Below, piece by piece: positions 33,636-43,493 of a DNA stretch of 64,000 nt (the stretch's first letter is position 1; each line of letters begins with the position of its first letter). Made by a program: the position numbers and the translations under genes. A model generated the notes under the pieces. It worked only from the letters and a program-made list of their open reading frames with translations, had not been told where the DNA came from and ran no database searches. Origin of the DNA: Faecalibacterium sp. I4-3-84. GTDB lineage: Bacteria > Bacillota > Clostridia > Oscillospirales > Ruminococcaceae. The stretch covers positions 806,001 through 870,000 of the forward strand of contig NZ_CP094466.1 of NCBI RefSeq assembly GCF_023347255.1. Direction: 5' to 3'.

Positions 33636-35222
33636 ATGTGTTGTGTTATGGGCTATACCGGGCACGATCTGAGTGCCGCCAAATTCAAGGAATACCTGCT
33701 GCGCACGGTCATGCGCGGCCCGGACGACCAACGTGTGGTGGAAGGGCCTTTTGGTCTGATGGGCTTTGGCCGCCTTGCCATCATGGGCCTGACGCCGGAA
33801 GGCATGCAGCCGTTCTACCGCGGTGCCGACTGTGTGGTGTGCAACGGCGAGCTGTACGGCTTCCGCTTTGAGAAAGAGATCCTCAAGCGCCGCGGCTACA
33901 AGTTCCAGTCCGACTGCGACTGCGAGATCCTGCTGCCGCTGTACTATGAGTACGGTCTGGATATGTTCCGCCACATGGACTCCGAGTTCGCGCTTATTAT
34001 GTACGATTCCCGCAAGGACCGGCTCATCGCCGCCCGCGACCCCATCGGCATCCGTCCGCTGTTCTACGGCTACTCCAAGTCCAGCCACCAGATCGCATTC
34101 GCCTCCGAGATGCAGAACCTCATTGGCTGGTGCGACGACATCCGGCCCTTCCCCATTGGCAGCTACTACTGCGATGGCCGCTTCGTCCGCTATGAGGACA
34201 TTGCCGATGTGCCCGCCCCCATGCAGGACGACATGGACACCGTGCTGCGGAACATCCGCGAAAAACTGATCGCAGGTGTAGAGAAGCGTCTGGACGCAGA
34301 TGCCCCTGTGGGCTTCCTGCTCTCCGGCGGTCTGGATTCCTCGCTGGTGTGCTCCATTGCCGCCAAGAAGCTTGGCAAGCCCATCCGCACCTTTGCCATT
34401 GGCATGGACACCGATGCCATTGATCTGAAATATGCGCGCCAGACCGCAGAATATCTGGGCAGCGAGCACCACGAGATCATCATCAACCGGGATATGGTCA
34501 TCAACAGTCTGGAAGAGGTCATCCGCCTGCTGGGCACCTGGGACATCACCACCATCCGCGCCAGCATGGGCATGTACCTGCTGTGCAAGGCCATCCACGA
34601 GCAGACCGATGTCCGCGTGCTGCTGACCGGCGAGATTTCCGATGAGCTGTTCGGCTACAAGTACACCGACTACGCACCCACCGCCGATGCCTTCCAGCAG
34701 GAGAGCCAGAAGCGCATCCGTGAGCTGTACATGTACGATGTGCTGCGCGCCGACCGCTGCATCTCCTCCAACAGCATCGAGGCCCGCGTGCCCTTTGGTG
34801 ATCTGGATTTTGTGCGTTACGTCATGGCCATTGACCCGGAAAAAAAGCTGAACAGCTACGGCAAGGGCAAGTATCTGCTGCGCAAGGCCTTTGAGGGCGA
34901 TTGGCTGCCGCCGGAGATCCTGTGGCGTGAAAAAGCCGCCTTCTCGGATGCTGTAGGCCACAGCATGGTGGACGATATCAAAGAGTATGCCGAAAGCCTT
35001 TACACCGACGAGGAGTTCCAGCTGCGCCGTGCAAACTATTCGGCCCACTGCATGCCGTTCACCAAGGAAAGCCTGTTTTACCGTGAAATTTTCGAGAAGT
35101 ACTACCACGACCAGAGCCGCACCATCGTGGGCTTCTGGATGCCCAACAAGGCATGGCCGAACTGCAACGTCAACGACCCCTCGGCCCGTGTGCTGGCAAA
35201 CTACGGTGCTTCCGGTGTGTAA
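33636..35222 (+). CDS. asnB: Asparagine synthase (glutamine-hydrolysing)
   Basis: 528 residues from the ATG at 33636 (AGGGG site), which places the catalytic cysteine at position 2 (MCCVMGYTG). The N-terminal class II amidotransferase domain (to about 190) includes RGPDDQRV and CNGELYGF. The synthase domain has the PP-loop SGGLDSS at 230-236 and the later LLTGEISDELFGYKYTDYAP and ARVPFGDLDFVRYVMAIDP. It makes asparagine from aspartate, glutamine and ATP. Controlled by the Asn T-box in front. Single gene, followed by a terminator repeat. Confidence 0.95.
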   Translation: MCCVMGYTGHDLSAAKFKEYLLRTVMRGPDDQRVVEGPFGLMGFGRLAIMGLTPEGMQPFYRGADCVVCNGELYGFRFEKEILKRRGYKFQSDCDCEILLPLYYEYGLDMFRHMDSEFALIMYDSRKDRLIAARDPIGIRPLFYGYSKSSHQIAFASEMQNLIGWCDDIRPFPIGSYYCDGRFVRYEDIADVPAPMQDDMDTVLRNIREKLIAGVEKRLDADAPVGFLLSGGLDSSLVCSIAAKKLGKPIRTFAIGMDTDAIDLKYARQTAEYLGSEHHEIIINRDMVINSLEEVIRLLGTWDITTIRASMGMYLLCKAIHEQTDVRVLLTGEISDELFGYKYTDYAPTADAFQQESQKRIRELYMYDVLRADRCISSNSIEARVPFGDLDFVRYVMAIDPEKKLNSYGKGKYLLRKAFEGDWLPPEILWREKAAFSDAVGHSMVDDIKEYAESLYTDEEFQLRRANYSAHCMPFTKESLFYREIFEKYYHDQSRTIVGFWMPNKAWPNCNVNDPSARVLANYGASGV

Positions 35223-35235
35223 CGCCAGACCATTT

Positions 35236-35333
35236 TGAATGCGCTCCGCTTTGCTTTGCGCATGAATAGCGGAAAGAATATTCTATAATTTGTAGATCGG
35301 GAAAATCTGCGGATTTTCCCGATCTACTTTTTC
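35236..35333 (+). repeat. Terminator-bearing repeat, copy 1
   Basis: CTCCGCT / AGCGGAAA hairpin followed by a perfect 16-bp stem GTAGATCGGGAAAATC / GATTTTCCCGATCTAC (35292-35327) and TTTTTCAC. Acts as the asnB terminator. Same design and much sequence shared with 47050-47140. Confidence 0.75.
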
Positions 35334-35344
35334 ACGAGAGGGAA

Positions 35345-35475
35345 CCCTCTCCGTCACCTGCGGTGACACCTCTCCCAAAGGGAGAGGCCTTGGCAAAGAG
35401 ATGAAGTTTGCGTGGGCTGCCAAAGGCTCTTCCTTTGGGAGAGCTGTCAAGGCCGATAGGCATTGACTGAGAGGG
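35345..35475. repeat. Palindromic repeat, full copy
   Basis: 131 bp, ends CCCTCTCCGTCA and TGACTGAGAGGG, two internal hairpins (CCTCTCCC/GGGAGAGG and CTCTTCCTTTGGGAGAGC region) joined by GGCTGCCAAAGGC. Clearest copy of the family. Confidence 0.75.
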
Positions 35476-35530
35476 CTAGCTTTTCCCCCGCTGCGCCGCC
35501 CCTTGCCGTCCAAGCTCCATCTGTGAAAAT

Positions 35531-35566
35531 GCAATGCCGGGCGGTCCGCAGACCGCCCGGCATTGC
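35531..35566 (-). terminator. Terminator after the TetR gene
   Basis: Perfect 16-bp stem GCAATGCCGGGCGGTC / GACCGCCCGGCATTGC, 4-nt loop, followed on the minus strand by ATTTT. Confidence 0.65.
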
Positions 35567-35633
35567 TCTATTAAAATTATTTTTCCGCTATTCATGCCCA
35601 AAGCGCACGCGGCGGGCATTCTAAATTGTTGTG

Positions 35634-36185
35634 TTACATCCGGATTTTTTGCGCCGCCCGGGCAATGGACGCAAGCAGAGCCACCAGCCGCTTTTCGTCC
35701 ATCTGGCCGCAGTAGCTGGTGAAGGTGTAGTAGCAGCCCTGCACGCAGAAGGAAAGCACGATCTTACGCACCACATCGGCATCAAACGAGGGGTCGCTCT
35801 CCGAGATGCATTTGCTCATTGCAGCTTCCACGCGGTTGATGAACAGCCCCTGACGGGAGCCGGAAAACAGAATGCCGATCTCGGTCTGATTCCGGGTGAA
35901 CGCCCGGAACATTTCCCGGGTCAGCCACTCGGTGCGCTCGCTTACATCACGGGCGGTCAGCTGCGGCAGGCTTTCCACCACCACCTCCACCATTTCGTCC
36001 TCCATGGCGTTGGCCAGCGCATAGATATCCTGATAATGCGCATAAAAGGTGGACTTATTGATGCAGGCCAGATCGCACAGCTCCTTGACCTTGATTTTTT
36101 CCAGCGGTTTCTGCGCCCGCAGCTCCATGAATGCCTGCTTGATGGCACGCTCCGTTTTTTCAATGCGAATATCCAGAAAACCCAC
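35634..36185 (-). CDS. TetR/AcrR-family regulator
   Basis: 183 residues from a GTG at 36185; a CTG at 36176 has better spacing to the AGAGG site, so the start is uncertain by three codons. N-terminal helix-turn-helix: RAIKQAFMELRAQKPLEKI, then VKELCDLACINKSTFYAHYQDIYALANAMEDE, classic for TetR. The C-terminal ligand-binding half is helical with no recognised signature. Target unknown; no efflux pump is adjacent. Confidence 0.85.
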   Translation of the reverse strand: MGFLDIRIEKTERAIKQAFMELRAQKPLEKIKVKELCDLACINKSTFYAHYQDIYALANAMEDEMVEVVVESLPQLTARDVSERTEWLTREMFRAFTRNQTEIGILFSGSRQGLFINRVEAAMSKCISESDPSFDADVVRKIVLSFCVQGCYYTFTSYCGQMDEKRLVALLASIARAAQKIRM

Positions 36186-36230
36186 CTCTTTTGCATTTAT
36201 GTTGATTATCCAACCATTTTCCTGTTTTGC

Positions 36231-36272
36231 GGATAGACAAGGCCCTCAGCCTTTTTTATACTGGGTCTATCC
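36231..36272. repeat. Inverted repeat between the NiaR-like and TetR genes
   Basis: GGATAGAC / GTCTATCC (8 bp) enclosing AAGGC-CCTCA-GCCTT followed by six T on the plus strand. May be an operator or the terminator of the NiaR-like gene. Confidence 0.4.
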
Positions 36273-36281
36273 CCATCCGCA

Positions 36282-36800
36282 TCACTCCTTGCGGTACAGG
36301 ATTCCTTTTTCTTCCAGCTCTTTTTTGATGCGCTCAAAGCTCCCGGCATCCGGGCAGTGCAGGGTGTGCAGATGCACGCCGCCGGTCATGCGGCTCAAAA
36401 GCGCTTCCGGCGTGTCCTTGGCCTGCTGGATGAAGTTGTCCACATCGTAGCGGCTGGCAAGGTTCAGGTTGCCGCGCAGCTCGCCATACAGGCTGTTCTC
36501 CACGGCCACATCCACCACGATGCCGCCCTGATCCACCACGGTGTACAGCTCGGTGCGCATCTCGTCCTCGGTGCTGTGCACGCAGGCCAGAATGGCGGTA
36601 TAGCCTTTTTCCGCCGGGTGCAGCTGATAGCCCCGGGGCGTTGCATCGATCTGCGCACCGCCTGCCCGCAGCAGAGCCACATCCCCCACCACGATCTGGC
36701 GCGAGACCCCCAGCAAAGCCGCCAGTGCGCTGGCACTGACCGGTGCTTCGGCCCCGCTGAGCCGTTTCAGAATGGATTCTCTGCGCTGCGCTGCATTCAT
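36282..36800 (-). CDS. niaR: NiaR-like transcriptional regulator (HTH_11 + 3H domain)
   Basis: 172 residues from the ATG at 36800 (GGAAG site). N-terminal winged helix RRESILKRLSGAEAPVSASALAALLGVSRQIVVGDVALLRAGG, then a 3H domain with its histidines (ACVHST, GGVHLHTLHCPD) that bind a metal. NiaR represses NAD-precursor uptake or synthesis when nicotinic acid is present in Firmicutes and Thermotoga. No NAD gene is adjacent, so the target must lie elsewhere. The assignment rests on domain order. Confidence 0.8.
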   Translation of the reverse strand: MNAAQRRESILKRLSGAEAPVSASALAALLGVSRQIVVGDVALLRAGGAQIDATPRGYQLHPAEKGYTAILACVHSTEDEMRTELYTVVDQGGIVVDVAVENSLYGELRGNLNLASRYDVDNFIQQAKDTPEALLSRMTGGVHLHTLHCPDAGSFERIKKELEEKGILYRKE

Positions 36801-36879
36801 GGTTTTCAAAGCTTCCTTTCCGCTTTACGGTATTATGCTCTTATTGTAGCAAAAGACGGCGGATCATGCAAGAATGCGT

Positions 36880-38238
36880 TTACTTTTCCAGCTGCAGGAT
36901 GGTAGCATAATTGGAGGGCAGCTGCACTTTCATGCGGCCCCACTCCATGCTGGTCAAAACGGGCTGTGCGCCCACCGTGTCGGCCAACAGGTCCTTTGCA
37001 GAGGATGCCTCCACCGGCAGCTGGAATTCCAGCTGTGCGGGACTGTCGCCGTTGTTCAGCACCACGACGCAGGCCTTTCCATCCAGCACCCGGGCAAAGG
37101 CATAGCACTGGGTGGTGAGCTGCAGCTCTTTCACCTCGCCGTCGGTCAGCTCCGGCAGCTCCGCCTTCAGTCTGCCCAGTGCGGCATACACGCTGGTGAC
37201 AGGGTTGGTGGTCTCAGCGTCCTTGAAGTCGGAAAGTTCCAGGCAGGGGCGCAGCGGCCAGTCGCTTCCCCACTCTTTTTTGCCTTCAATGCCAAATTCT
37301 GAGCCATAATAGATGGACGGAATGCCCCAAAGCGTATATACTAGAATTGCAATGTGGCGGATGTGCTCCCGGTTGCGCAGCTTGTTGGGAAGGCGCTCCA
37401 CATCGTGGTTGTCCGAGAACAGATACAGCCGGGTATCGTGGCACAGGCCCTGCAGACGGCGCATGGTGTGGGCGATCTCGAAATAGTTGTGGTCGTTGTG
37501 GCCGCTCCACAGGCCCTTGTGCAGCTCGTAGTTCGTCACCGAGTGCAGCATCTCCGGGTTTGCCCAGCGGCTGTAATCGCCGTGGATCACCTCGCCCATG
37601 AGCCAGAACTCTGGCTTTACCTCGTTGGCAAGGCGGCGCAGACCGCGCATAAAGTCAAAGTCCAGCACATCGGCTGCGTCCAGACGGATGCCGTCAATGT
37701 CAAATTCATCCACCCAGAAGCGGATGGTATCGTAGTGGTAGTTCTGCACCTCCGGGTTGCGCTGGTTCAGCTTGACCAGCAGATTGAAGCCGCCCCAGTT
37801 TCCGTAGGAAAAGCCGTCGTTGTACTCGTTGTTGCCCCAGAAATTCACATCGCAGAACCAGTCCTTATAGCGGGCGTTCTCGCGGTTTGCCTTCAAGTCC
37901 TGAAACGCAAAGAAATCGCGGCCCACATGGTTGAACACGCCGTCCACGATCACCTTCTGGCCCCGGGCATGGCACCGGGCCACAAAGTCCTTGAACTCTG
38001 TGTTCGTGCCAAGGCGGCGGTCTACCAGCCGGTAATCGATGGTGTCGTAGCCATGGGAACCGCTCTCGAACAGCGGGCCGATATAAATGGCCGTGCAGCC
38101 GATGTCCGCTGCGTGTTCAGCCCATGCGTTCAGTTTATTAAACGCGCCGGGCACCGCCTGCCCATCGTTCTCATGTGCGCAGCCGCACAGCCCCAGAGGA
38201 TAGATGTGATAAAATACCGCGTTGTCATACCAAGCCAT
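36880..38238 (-). CDS. Alpha-amylase family (GH13) glycosidase
   Basis: 452 residues, no signal peptide, so cytoplasmic. GH13 landmarks: VIVDGVFNHVGRD (region I), GIRLDAAD with nucleophile Asp187 (II), LMGEVIHG with acid Glu216 (III), FSDNHD with Asp279 (IV). A beta-sandwich C-domain follows (ELQLTTQCYAFARVLDGKACVVVLNN). Probably hydrolyses maltodextrin or glycogen-derived chains; exact specificity not readable. Divergent from glgB, suggesting a shared role in glycogen turnover. Confidence 0.88.
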   Translation of the reverse strand: MAWYDNAVFYHIYPLGLCGCAHENDGQAVPGAFNKLNAWAEHAADIGCTAIYIGPLFESGSHGYDTIDYRLVDRRLGTNTEFKDFVARCHARGQKVIVDGVFNHVGRDFFAFQDLKANRENARYKDWFCDVNFWGNNEYNDGFSYGNWGGFNLLVKLNQRNPEVQNYHYDTIRFWVDEFDIDGIRLDAADVLDFDFMRGLRRLANEVKPEFWLMGEVIHGDYSRWANPEMLHSVTNYELHKGLWSGHNDHNYFEIAHTMRRLQGLCHDTRLYLFSDNHDVERLPNKLRNREHIRHIAILVYTLWGIPSIYYGSEFGIEGKKEWGSDWPLRPCLELSDFKDAETTNPVTSVYAALGRLKAELPELTDGEVKELQLTTQCYAFARVLDGKACVVVLNNGDSPAQLEFQLPVEASSAKDLLADTVGAQPVLTSMEWGRMKVQLPSNYATILQLEK

Positions 38239-38295
38239 TGTTCATACCGCTCCCATACAAAAAAATCAGCCTCCGCCCACTGCGGCGGCAGGAAT

Positions 38296-38304
38296 AGTAT
38301 AGCA
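38296..38304 (-). promoter_or_regulatory. Extended -10 promoter of the GH13 gene
   Basis: Minus strand TGC-TATACT, 57 nt before the start codon; -35 weak (AACATA). Confidence 0.5.
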
Positions 38305-38474
38305 CAGAATCTGTAAATTATGTTAATATTTGCCGATTTTTGTCAAGAATCTACAAGAATATCAGCTACTATGCCCCATTTCGTCTTGTTCTTATTGGAT
38401 ATATTGCCCAAACACCTGTGTCACATGCAGTGCCGCCGGGCGCTGCCTATCATAGAATGTAAGGAGATCTTTGC

Positions 38475-40424
38475 ATGAATTACCCCGCCATTCCCCGTGA
38501 ATTCTTCAATGGAGACTGCTTTGATGCCTACCGCATCCTTGGTGCCCATCCCTGCTCCGACAACGGCACCGAAGGGTGGCGTTTTGCGGTGTGGGCCCCC
38601 GGTGCCACGGCAGTGGAGGTCTGCGGCGGCTTCGACGGCTGGGAGGCAGGCGTGCCCATGGAAAAAGCCGATACCGGCGTATGGAGCGCATTCATCCCCG
38701 GCCTTGCAGAGGGCGACCTTTATAAATACCGGGTGCATGGTGCCGACGGCAGTGTGGTGATGCGCAGCGACCCCTACGCATTTTCCACCGAGCTGCGGCC
38801 TGGTACGGCCAGCCGTCTGGTAAAGCTGGACTTTCATTTTGATGACAGTGCATGGATGGAGCGCCGCGACAAATGCCGCAACCGCCCGCTGAACATCTAC
38901 GAGATGCACGTTGGCAGCTGGCGGCACAAGCCCGGCAGCAAGGAGGCTGATGGCTCAGACGGCTGGTACAATTATGAGGAGCTGGCCAAGGAGCTGATTC
39001 CCTGGCTGCTGGACCATCACTTTACCCATGTGGAGCTGCTGCCGCTGGCAGAGCATCCCTTTGACGGCAGCTGGGGCTACCAGACCACCGGCTATTTTTC
39101 CGTCACCAGCCGCTACGGCACCCCCGCCCAGTTTGCCGGCTTCGTCAACGCTTGCCACCGCATGGGCATCGGCGTCATCATGGACTTTGTGCCGGTGCAC
39201 TTTGCCGCCAACGCCGACGCTCTGGCAATGTTTGACGGCACCCACCTCTACGAGTACGACAGCGATGTGGGCCACAGCGAGTGGGGCACCTGCAACTTCA
39301 ATTACTACCGCCGGGAGGTGTGCAGCTTTTTGAACAGTGCCGCTGCCCTGTGGATGGACGTGTACCACTGCGACGGCATCCGCATGGACGCCATTTCCCG
39401 CGCGCTGTACTGGCAGGGAGACCCGAACCGCGGCGTGAACGAGGGGGCTGTGAACTTTCTGCGCAGCCTGAACCACGGCCTGAACGAGCGCTGGCCCACC
39501 GGCATCTACATGGCAGAGGACTCCACCAACTTCCTCAAGGTGACAGCTCCCACCCGCTACGACGGCGTGGGCTTCGACTACAAGTGGGACATGGGCTGGA
39601 TGCACGACACACTGGACTATTTTGCCACCCCCTTCGGCGAGCGTCCGAATGCCTACGGCAAGATCGTTTTCAGCATGCATTACTTCTACAACGAGCTGTA
39701 TCTGCTGGCGCTGAGCCACGACGAGGTGGTGCACGGCAAAAAGACCATCATCGATAAGCTGTGGGGCACCTACGCGGAAAAATGCGCCCAGCTGCGCACC
39801 CTGTATTTTTATATGTATATGCACCCGGGCAAGAAGCTGAACTTCATGGGCAACGAGATGGGGCACTTCCGGGAGTGGGACGAAAAGCGGGAGCTGGACT
39901 GGGATCTGCTGAAATATCCCTTCCACGATGCCTTCCAGAAATACTTTGCCCACCTGTGCCGGGTGTATTCCACTGAGCCTGCACTCTACGATGGCGAGTA
40001 CAACCCCGACTGCTTTGAGTGGGTGGCCTGCGAGAGCCGCAGCGAGGGCGTGTACGCATGGCTGCGCAAGGGCCGGGGCGAAAACCTGCTGTGCATCATG
40101 AACACGCAGGACCACGCCCACAAAAAGTTCCCGCTGTATCTGCGCTTTCCCTGCAGTGCCGAGGAGGTGCTGAACACCGAATCCCCCGAGTGGGGCGGTG
40201 CACTGAAGGGCCGCCGCAAGACAAAGCTTCACACCACCGATGGCGGTGTGTTTGGTCGGGACTATACCCTTACAGTAGACCTGCCTGCCATGGGCAGCTG
40301 CCTGCTGCGCCTTGCGCCGGAGGCCCCGAACCCCGATGCGGCCCGCATCAGCGCCAACAAGGCCCTGAACGCAAAGCGCCGCGCTGCCCGCAGCACAAAG
40401 GCCGCAGCCAATTCCAACAAGTAA
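38475..40424 (+). CDS. glgB: 1,4-alpha-glucan branching enzyme
   Basis: 649 residues with an AAGGAG site before the ATG. N-terminal CBM48 ([26 protein letters not shown]), GH13 barrel with [16 protein letters not shown], nucleophile Asp305 in GIRMDAIS, Glu348 in MAEDST and Asp416 in LSHDEVVHG, then [14 protein letters not shown], all typical of GlgB. Makes the alpha-1,6 branches of glycogen. The C-terminus ends in an Ala/Lys/Arg-rich tail of about 25 residues, unusual for the family and perhaps unstructured. No other glg gene is next to it. Confidence 0.95.
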   Translation: MNYPAIPREFFNGDCFDAYRILGAHPCSDNGTEGWRFAVWAPGATAVEVCGGFDGWEAGVPMEKADTGVWSAFIPGLAEGDLYKYRVHGADGSVVMRSDPYAFSTELRPGTASRLVKLDFHFDDSAWMERRDKCRNRPLNIYEMHVGSWRHKPGSKEADGSDGWYNYEELAKELIPWLLDHHFTHVELLPLAEHPFDGSWGYQTTGYFSVTSRYGTPAQFAGFVNACHRMGIGVIMDFVPVHFAANADALAMFDGTHLYEYDSDVGHSEWGTCNFNYYRREVCSFLNSAAALWMDVYHCDGIRMDAISRALYWQGDPNRGVNEGAVNFLRSLNHGLNERWPTGIYMAEDSTNFLKVTAPTRYDGVGFDYKWDMGWMHDTLDYFATPFGERPNAYGKIVFSMHYFYNELYLLALSHDEVVHGKKTIIDKLWGTYAEKCAQLRTLYFYMYMHPGKKLNFMGNEMGHFREWDEKRELDWDLLKYPFHDAFQKYFAHLCRVYSTEPALYDGEYNPDCFEWVACESRSEGVYAWLRKGRGENLLCIMNTQDHAHKKFPLYLRFPCSAEEVLNTESPEWGGALKGRRKTKLHTTDGGVFGRDYTLTVDLPAMGSCLLRLAPEAPNPDAARISANKALNAKRRAARSTKAAANSNK

Positions 40425-40434
40425 TATTCGTTTT

Positions 40435-40480
40435 AAAATGTCCCGTCTGCGTTCAAAGCGGCGGGACATTTTGTTGTTTT
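40435..40480 (+). terminator. Terminator after glgB
   Basis: AAAATGTCCCG / CGGGACATTTT stem followed by GTTGTTTT. Confidence 0.75.
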
Positions 40481-40514
40481 CCGTGCACAGCGGCTGGACA
40501 GTGCAGATTTTGCT

Positions 40515-40523
40515 TGCTATACT
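40515..40523 (+). promoter_or_regulatory. Extended -10 promoter of the membrane protein / Fe-S operon
   Basis: TGC-TATACT, 36 nt before the start codon at 40560. Confidence 0.5.
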
Positions 40524-40559
40524 GTAGCTGTGATATTCTGCAGCTGAGAGGTTTTTGGG

Positions 40560-42479
40560 ATGAGTGGAATCGTTTCCCGTCTGTCTGTCCTTGGCAAGGT
40601 CTGGCTGGGCCTTGCTACCGGAGCGATGGCGCTTATAATATTTTGCCTTGCCGCACCGGGCAGCAGCCTGTTTTTCCCGCTGGTGAGCCTGTGGTGCAAT
40701 GCAGCACTGTTTGCACTGGCGCTGCTGGTGCTGCGCCGGGCCGGTATAGAGCTGGACCTGTTCCACAAGGCGGTGCTGGTGGGCCTGTGGGCAGCGGCCG
40801 TGCTTTACTTTTACTGGACCCTCGGCAGCCGCACCTTCCTCTACCACTGGGACTACGTAAACTACATTCTAAAGCAGTATCATGCCGAAGCCGCCTTTGC
40901 CCAGAACACAGGCGCAGGCTTCCGGTTTCTCCTCGATTCCATCACCGAGGACTATACGAATTTCATCACCCTGTTCACCGAGTTCCCGTTCTGCCTGAGC
41001 GGCAAGACCGGCGACGACTACGCATTCTGTCAGGTATTCAGCGTACTGCCCAGCCTGCTGGTGCTGCTGGCGGGCCTGACGGTCAAGGTGGGCCGGATGC
41101 TACGGGTAAAGAACCGGTTCTGGTATTTCCTCATCGGCTTTTCGTGGTGCGCTACCTTCCCGTTCGTGCGCATGTCGGCGGTGCTGGGCCAGCCGGACTG
41201 GTTCGGGCTGATCTTTGCCTTCATGCTCATGCTGCTCACACTGGACTACCGCTTTGACGGCATCGACCTGCCCCGCTATCTGCTCATCTTCGCCGCCACG
41301 GCGGGGGTCATCCTCACCCGGCGCTGGTACTTATATTTTGTGGTGGGCTACTGCTTTGCCTACGTGCTGATGCTGGCAGTTTCCAGCATCCGGCTGGCAA
41401 AAGATGGCCAACCCAGCCGCGCTGTGCACCGCATGGTACGGCTGGTGGTGTTCGGCTTGTGTGCGGCCGGGGCCATGGTGCTGCTGCTTCTGCCCATGGT
41501 GCGCAAAATTTTAAGCTTTGACTACGCCGGGCGCTACTCTTACTACAACTTCGGCGGCATCACGCTGGAGCTGGCCGCACAAACACTGCGCATCGGTTTG
41601 CTGAACTTCATCCTCATCGGAATGGGGCTGTGGTTTGCCGCAAAACGCCGTCTGCCTGCCCTGCCCTGCCTTGCAGGGGCAGAGCTGCTGGTGAGCCTTG
41701 TGCTGTTTACCCGGGTACAGAACACCGGCTCCCACCAGATGCTGCTGTTCGTGCCTGGGTGGCTGCTGCTGTTCCTCGTTGGTTCCGCCGCACTGGCCGA
41801 CGGCCTGAAAAAGCACACCGCCGTCAAGCTCTGCTACTGGGGCTTTACCATGGTGTTTGCGGTGTCCGTGCGCTGCTCGCCGCTGACCACCGTTGCTCTG
41901 CCGGGCTTTGTGGTGGATCATTTTCCCCTCAAGGCCGTGTCGGAATTCGTCCGGCTGGACAAGCTCACCTACGACCGCACCGACGCCGCCCAGATCCAGC
42001 GCGTGGACGACTGGATCGATGCCCACTGCGATGCGGAAAAGGGCGAGTTTGCCTACATGATCCCCCACGATATGCTGTACAACTCGGACATGTTCCAGTA
42101 CGCCGCCCTGCCGGACATCCAGCTGCAGGGCAAGCTGGCCGCCGGCATCTCCATCCCGGGCACCCACGAGTTCCCGGTGCGGTTCTTTGAGGCGAAGTAT
42201 GTGCTCACCGCAGAGCCGCTCCCCCAGACCTTTGTCAGCGGTGGCGAGCTCTCCGGCCGGTGGAATGCCCTCTTCTGCGCCGCGCGGGATGAGCACTTTA
42301 CGCAGGCCGCCAGCTTTGACATGGGCAACGGCACCGTGTTCACCGTGTGGGAGCGCACCGAGCCTGCCGACCGGGCTGAGGTGGAGTATTATCTGGATGC
42401 CTTCGCGCAGGAGGATGTCCTCTACCCCGAAATGTTCTCGCAGGTGGCGGAAGCCTGGCTTGCCGGACATGGACTTTAA
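40560..42479 (+). CDS. Large polytopic membrane protein, GT-C-like
   Basis: 639 residues with about 11-12 membrane helices in the first 460 residues and a soluble C-terminal domain of about 180. A loop after helix 3 has the acidic pattern TFLYHWDYVNYILKQY, resembling the catalytic loop of GT-C glycosyltransferases, and the topology fits that fold; sequence motifs are not clear enough for a family name. Starts at 40560 with a GAGAGG site. Followed after 36 nt by a trigger-factor-like gene and a ferredoxin gene, an odd association. Function not known. Confidence 0.7.
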   Translation: MSGIVSRLSVLGKVWLGLATGAMALIIFCLAAPGSSLFFPLVSLWCNAALFALALLVLRRAGIELDLFHKAVLVGLWAAAVLYFYWTLGSRTFLYHWDYVNYILKQYHAEAAFAQNTGAGFRFLLDSITEDYTNFITLFTEFPFCLSGKTGDDYAFCQVFSVLPSLLVLLAGLTVKVGRMLRVKNRFWYFLIGFSWCATFPFVRMSAVLGQPDWFGLIFAFMLMLLTLDYRFDGIDLPRYLLIFAATAGVILTRRWYLYFVVGYCFAYVLMLAVSSIRLAKDGQPSRAVHRMVRLVVFGLCAAGAMVLLLLPMVRKILSFDYAGRYSYYNFGGITLELAAQTLRIGLLNFILIGMGLWFAAKRRLPALPCLAGAELLVSLVLFTRVQNTGSHQMLLFVPGWLLLFLVGSAALADGLKKHTAVKLCYWGFTMVFAVSVRCSPLTTVALPGFVVDHFPLKAVSEFVRLDKLTYDRTDAAQIQRVDDWIDAHCDAEKGEFAYMIPHDMLYNSDMFQYAALPDIQLQGKLAAGISIPGTHEFPVRFFEAKYVLTAEPLPQTFVSGGELSGRWNALFCAARDEHFTQAASFDMGNGTVFTVWERTEPADRAEVEYYLDAFAQEDVLYPEMFSQVAEAWLAGHGL

Positions 42480-42515
42480 ATTGCAAACGCTTTGGATATA
42501 AAAGGAGTATTTCCC

Positions 42516-43490
42516 ATGGAACAGAATGCAACCGCCCTGCCCAAGGTCACGCTGGGCCAATACAAGGGGCTGGAATTCACCCGCCGGGTGCGCCCGGTAT
42601 CGGAAAAGGCCGTGGAGCTGGAGGCGGCGAACCTCACCCGCACCCACGCCCCCTTTGCACCGGTGGAAAAGTCCGCCGCGCGCGGGATGCGCGTCACGCT
42701 GGATTTTGAGGGCTTCATGGACGGCGCACCCATTCCGGAAAGCAAAATGGAAAATGTGACCGTTGTGCTGGGCACCGGTCAGCTGATGCCCGCCGCCGAG
42801 GATGCCGTGTACGGCCACAAAGCAGGCGAGAGCTTCCGATTCGATTTTACCTATCCCGCCGAGTTCCGGGTGCCGGAGCTTTCCGGCAAGACGGCGCAAT
42901 TCGCCATCACCCTGCACACCGTGGAGCAAAAGCAGCCTGTACCGCTGGACGATGCCTTTGCCAAGACACTGGGCTTTGATACGGTGGATGCCCTGAAGGA
43001 GAGCATCCGCGAGAAAAAGCGCCGCTCCCACGAGGCCAACGCCGACCGAATTGCCGGAGCCGCCTTGCTGGGCATGGCCGGTGCCAATCTGACGGCGGAG
43101 CTGGATAACGCCATTCTGGACCAGAATGCCGACCATGACATGAACGCCCTGCGCGAACGGCTGCGCCGCAGCAAAATGACCATGGAGCTGTACTGCAAAG
43201 CAGGCCAGACCACACCGGACGAGGTGCGCGCCGCCTTCCGCCGGGATGCCGAGCGCAAGATGCGCAGCATCCTTGCGGTGCAGGCCATCGCCAAGGCCGA
43301 ACAGATCACCGTGTCCAACGCAGAGGTGGATGCCGAGTACGTCCGCCTTTCCAAGCTGCACGATACCCCGGAAGCCGAGATCCGCAATGTGCTCAGCCGG
43401 GACGCTGTGGCCTCTGCCGTGACCACTCAGAAGGTGCAGCGTTTCCTGATCGACCACGCAAACATCACTTCGGTTGTGGAAAAGGAGTAA
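42516..43490 (+). CDS. Trigger-factor-like chaperone without ribosome-binding domain
   Basis: 324 residues from the ATG at 42516 (AAAGGAG, strong). Trigger factor is about 430 residues with ribosome-binding, PPIase and chaperone domains. Here the first domain and its ribosome-binding motif are missing; the protein opens with a short segment (VTLGQYKGLEFTRRV) followed by an FKBP-type PPIase (GMRVTLDFEGFMDGAPIPESK, LGTGQLMPAAEDAVYGHKAGESFRFDFTYPAEF) and the helical C-terminal domain. It should act as a free peptidyl-prolyl isomerase or chaperone. Cotranscribed with the Fe-S protein 3 nt downstream. Confidence 0.82.
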   Translation: MEQNATALPKVTLGQYKGLEFTRRVRPVSEKAVELEAANLTRTHAPFAPVEKSAARGMRVTLDFEGFMDGAPIPESKMENVTVVLGTGQLMPAAEDAVYGHKAGESFRFDFTYPAEFRVPELSGKTAQFAITLHTVEQKQPVPLDDAFAKTLGFDTVDALKESIREKKRRSHEANADRIAGAALLGMAGANLTAELDNAILDQNADHDMNALRERLRRSKMTMELYCKAGQTTPDEVRAAFRRDAERKMRSILAVQAIAKAEQITVSNAEVDAEYVRLSKLHDTPEAEIRNVLSRDAVASAVTTQKVQRFLIDHANITSVVEKE

Positions 43491-43493
43491 ACT

